In this document: positions 63,292-64,000 of the stretch, one piece after another
How positions within the stretch are numbered: the first letter of the stretch is position 1
How the letters are laid out: each line of letters opens with the position of its first letter
From: Gigantopelta aegis
Taxonomy: Eukaryota; Mollusca; Gastropoda; Neomphalida; Peltospiridae
Reading direction: 5' to 3'
DNA length: 64,000 nucleotides
NCBI RefSeq assembly: GCF_016097555.1
Contig: NW_024533028.1
Span: forward strand, 62,001-126,000
Program-made: the position numbers and the translations under genes
The notes under the pieces: model-generated
Databases searched by the model: none
Told to the model about the DNA's origin: nothing
What the model saw: the letters and a program-made list of their open reading frames with translations, nothing else

Positions 63292-64000
63292 TTAAGAATG
63301 TGTCACTATTTCTGGTGCAGTTTCTTCCATCATTTGTCTTATGACTTTTATTGAGAGCACACTCACTAACACGATCTTTAACACTAGCAACTAGGGAGAA
63401 GGAGACACCCACCGTTGTAATGAAATCATTACCTGAGTATAGTCCAATACACGAGGTTGCAACCACCGTCATGTTGACTTGTTGATCCACTTTCATCATA
63501 GTACCTAGAATCAGTACTATAAACATACTACAATGGGTCTTCTCTAAAGGACACCATTTTTATCTATATAATTGCCTCATGTAAAAGAAATCTCTTCATT
63601 AAAGACAATAAAAGGCTCCAATGGTGTCCAATCAGACATGCCTCATATATATATGATAATACCTTTTAACAAACCAAGAGACAGGGCCTTCATAACTAAG
63701 AATTCACCTATGTATTGTTAACAAGTGACATTTTAAACATAACATTTTATACTAACCTCTTTTGATATCACTTTAGTGTTTCTGCCCTATAGTTATAAAA
63801 TCAATAGTTCTCTCATGAGCATGACGTCGAAATACAACTGTTAATGAATAACGACAATAGTAAGTAGGATGATTTATTGTTGCCATGACAACCATACCTC
63901 CATTAGACATAGTAGACGAATCTTAGACTCTAATTTTATCTGGTTAGCAACAAGGTCAGCTTGTTGTGACCACAATGGTTGAGACGATCAAACCTTTGCA
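63292..64000 (-). CDS. PSMD13: PSMD13 (Rpn9) proteasome lid subunit, C-terminal part
   Basis: This is a PCI-domain subunit of the 26S proteasome lid. From the right edge it reads QADLVANQIKLESKIRLLCL with MEV (63905-63970), then FRRHAHERTIDFITIGQK (63765-63835), matching human [20 protein letters not shown] and TFEEIAKSAK. The winged-helix part continues GTMMKVDQQVNMT, WLQPRVLDYTQ (63430-63510), then the tail VKDRVSEW-like with IKVIRQMMEETAPEIVTHS, stop TAA at 63292-63294. One extra G splits MTW-LQP. The gene runs off the right edge, so the N-terminal part is missing. It is convergent with TRAF7, 153 bases apart. Confidence 0.87.

Overview
The window is nuclear DNA of a compact, AT-rich animal genome. 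Introns are mostly 45-65 bases with GT..AG ends, intergenic gaps are often 5-250 bases, and the recognisable genes are animal ones: centrosomal CEP350 and CDK5RAP2/centrosomin, TRAF7, STEEP1, DCAF17, DHX40, SURF2, CACYBP and the proteasome subunit PSMD13. A sponge (demosponge) fits best, but that is inference from gene content and compactness. Almost every conserved gene changes frame by single bases, even over invariant motifs. The sequence therefore looks like a lightly polished long-read assembly, and most frameshifts should not be read as biological.

Layout. 0.4-1.6 kb: an unidentified coiled-coil gene (-). 1.7-11.0 kb: CEP350-like gene with a CAP-Gly domain (-). 11.3-12.3 kb: STEEP1 (+). 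12.2-31.6 kb: a tandem array of a 4.8 kb chimeric unit. A full unit holds the last STEEP1 exon (+), a whole NUBPL gene (-), a roughly 350-nt structured RNA gene with a type-3 RNA polymerase III promoter (+), the 3' half of DCAF17 (+) and internal exons of a myosin motor (-). Unit 3 lacks the left half and unit 5 the right half. At 32.0-32.5 kb lies a fifth, inverted copy of the RNA gene; its body is almost unchanged while its flanks have diverged. 33.5-39.6 kb: CDK5RAP2/centrosomin homologue with a CM1 motif (-), sharing a 79-base gap with DHX40 (+, 39.7-41.9 kb). DHX40 ends 5 bases from the stop of SURF2 (-). SURF2 is head-to-head with an unknown gene, and that block is duplicated in degraded form at 44.8-47.0 kb. 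47.1-58.6 kb: poorly recognised coding stretches and a Ser/Thr kinase (-). 58.8-59.8 kb: CACYBP (-). 59.9-63.1 kb: TRAF7 (+). 63.3 kb to the right edge: C-terminal part of PSMD13 (-).

The main discovery candidate is the repeated RNA gene. It has conserved upstream blocks at about -100, -66 to -41 and -31 to -25 (TATA), a closing stem joining its two ends, cUACGg and GNRA tetraloop hairpins, and a T-run terminator. The diverged inverted copy carries a compensatory T-A to G-C change in the closing stem. I could not match it to 7SK, RNase P/MRP, SRP or spliceosomal RNAs by their known motifs. The centrosomal genes CEP350 and CDK5RAP2, and the housekeeping genes SURF2, DHX40, CACYBP and PSMD13, otherwise form an ordinary dense gene landscape with several shared bidirectional promoters.
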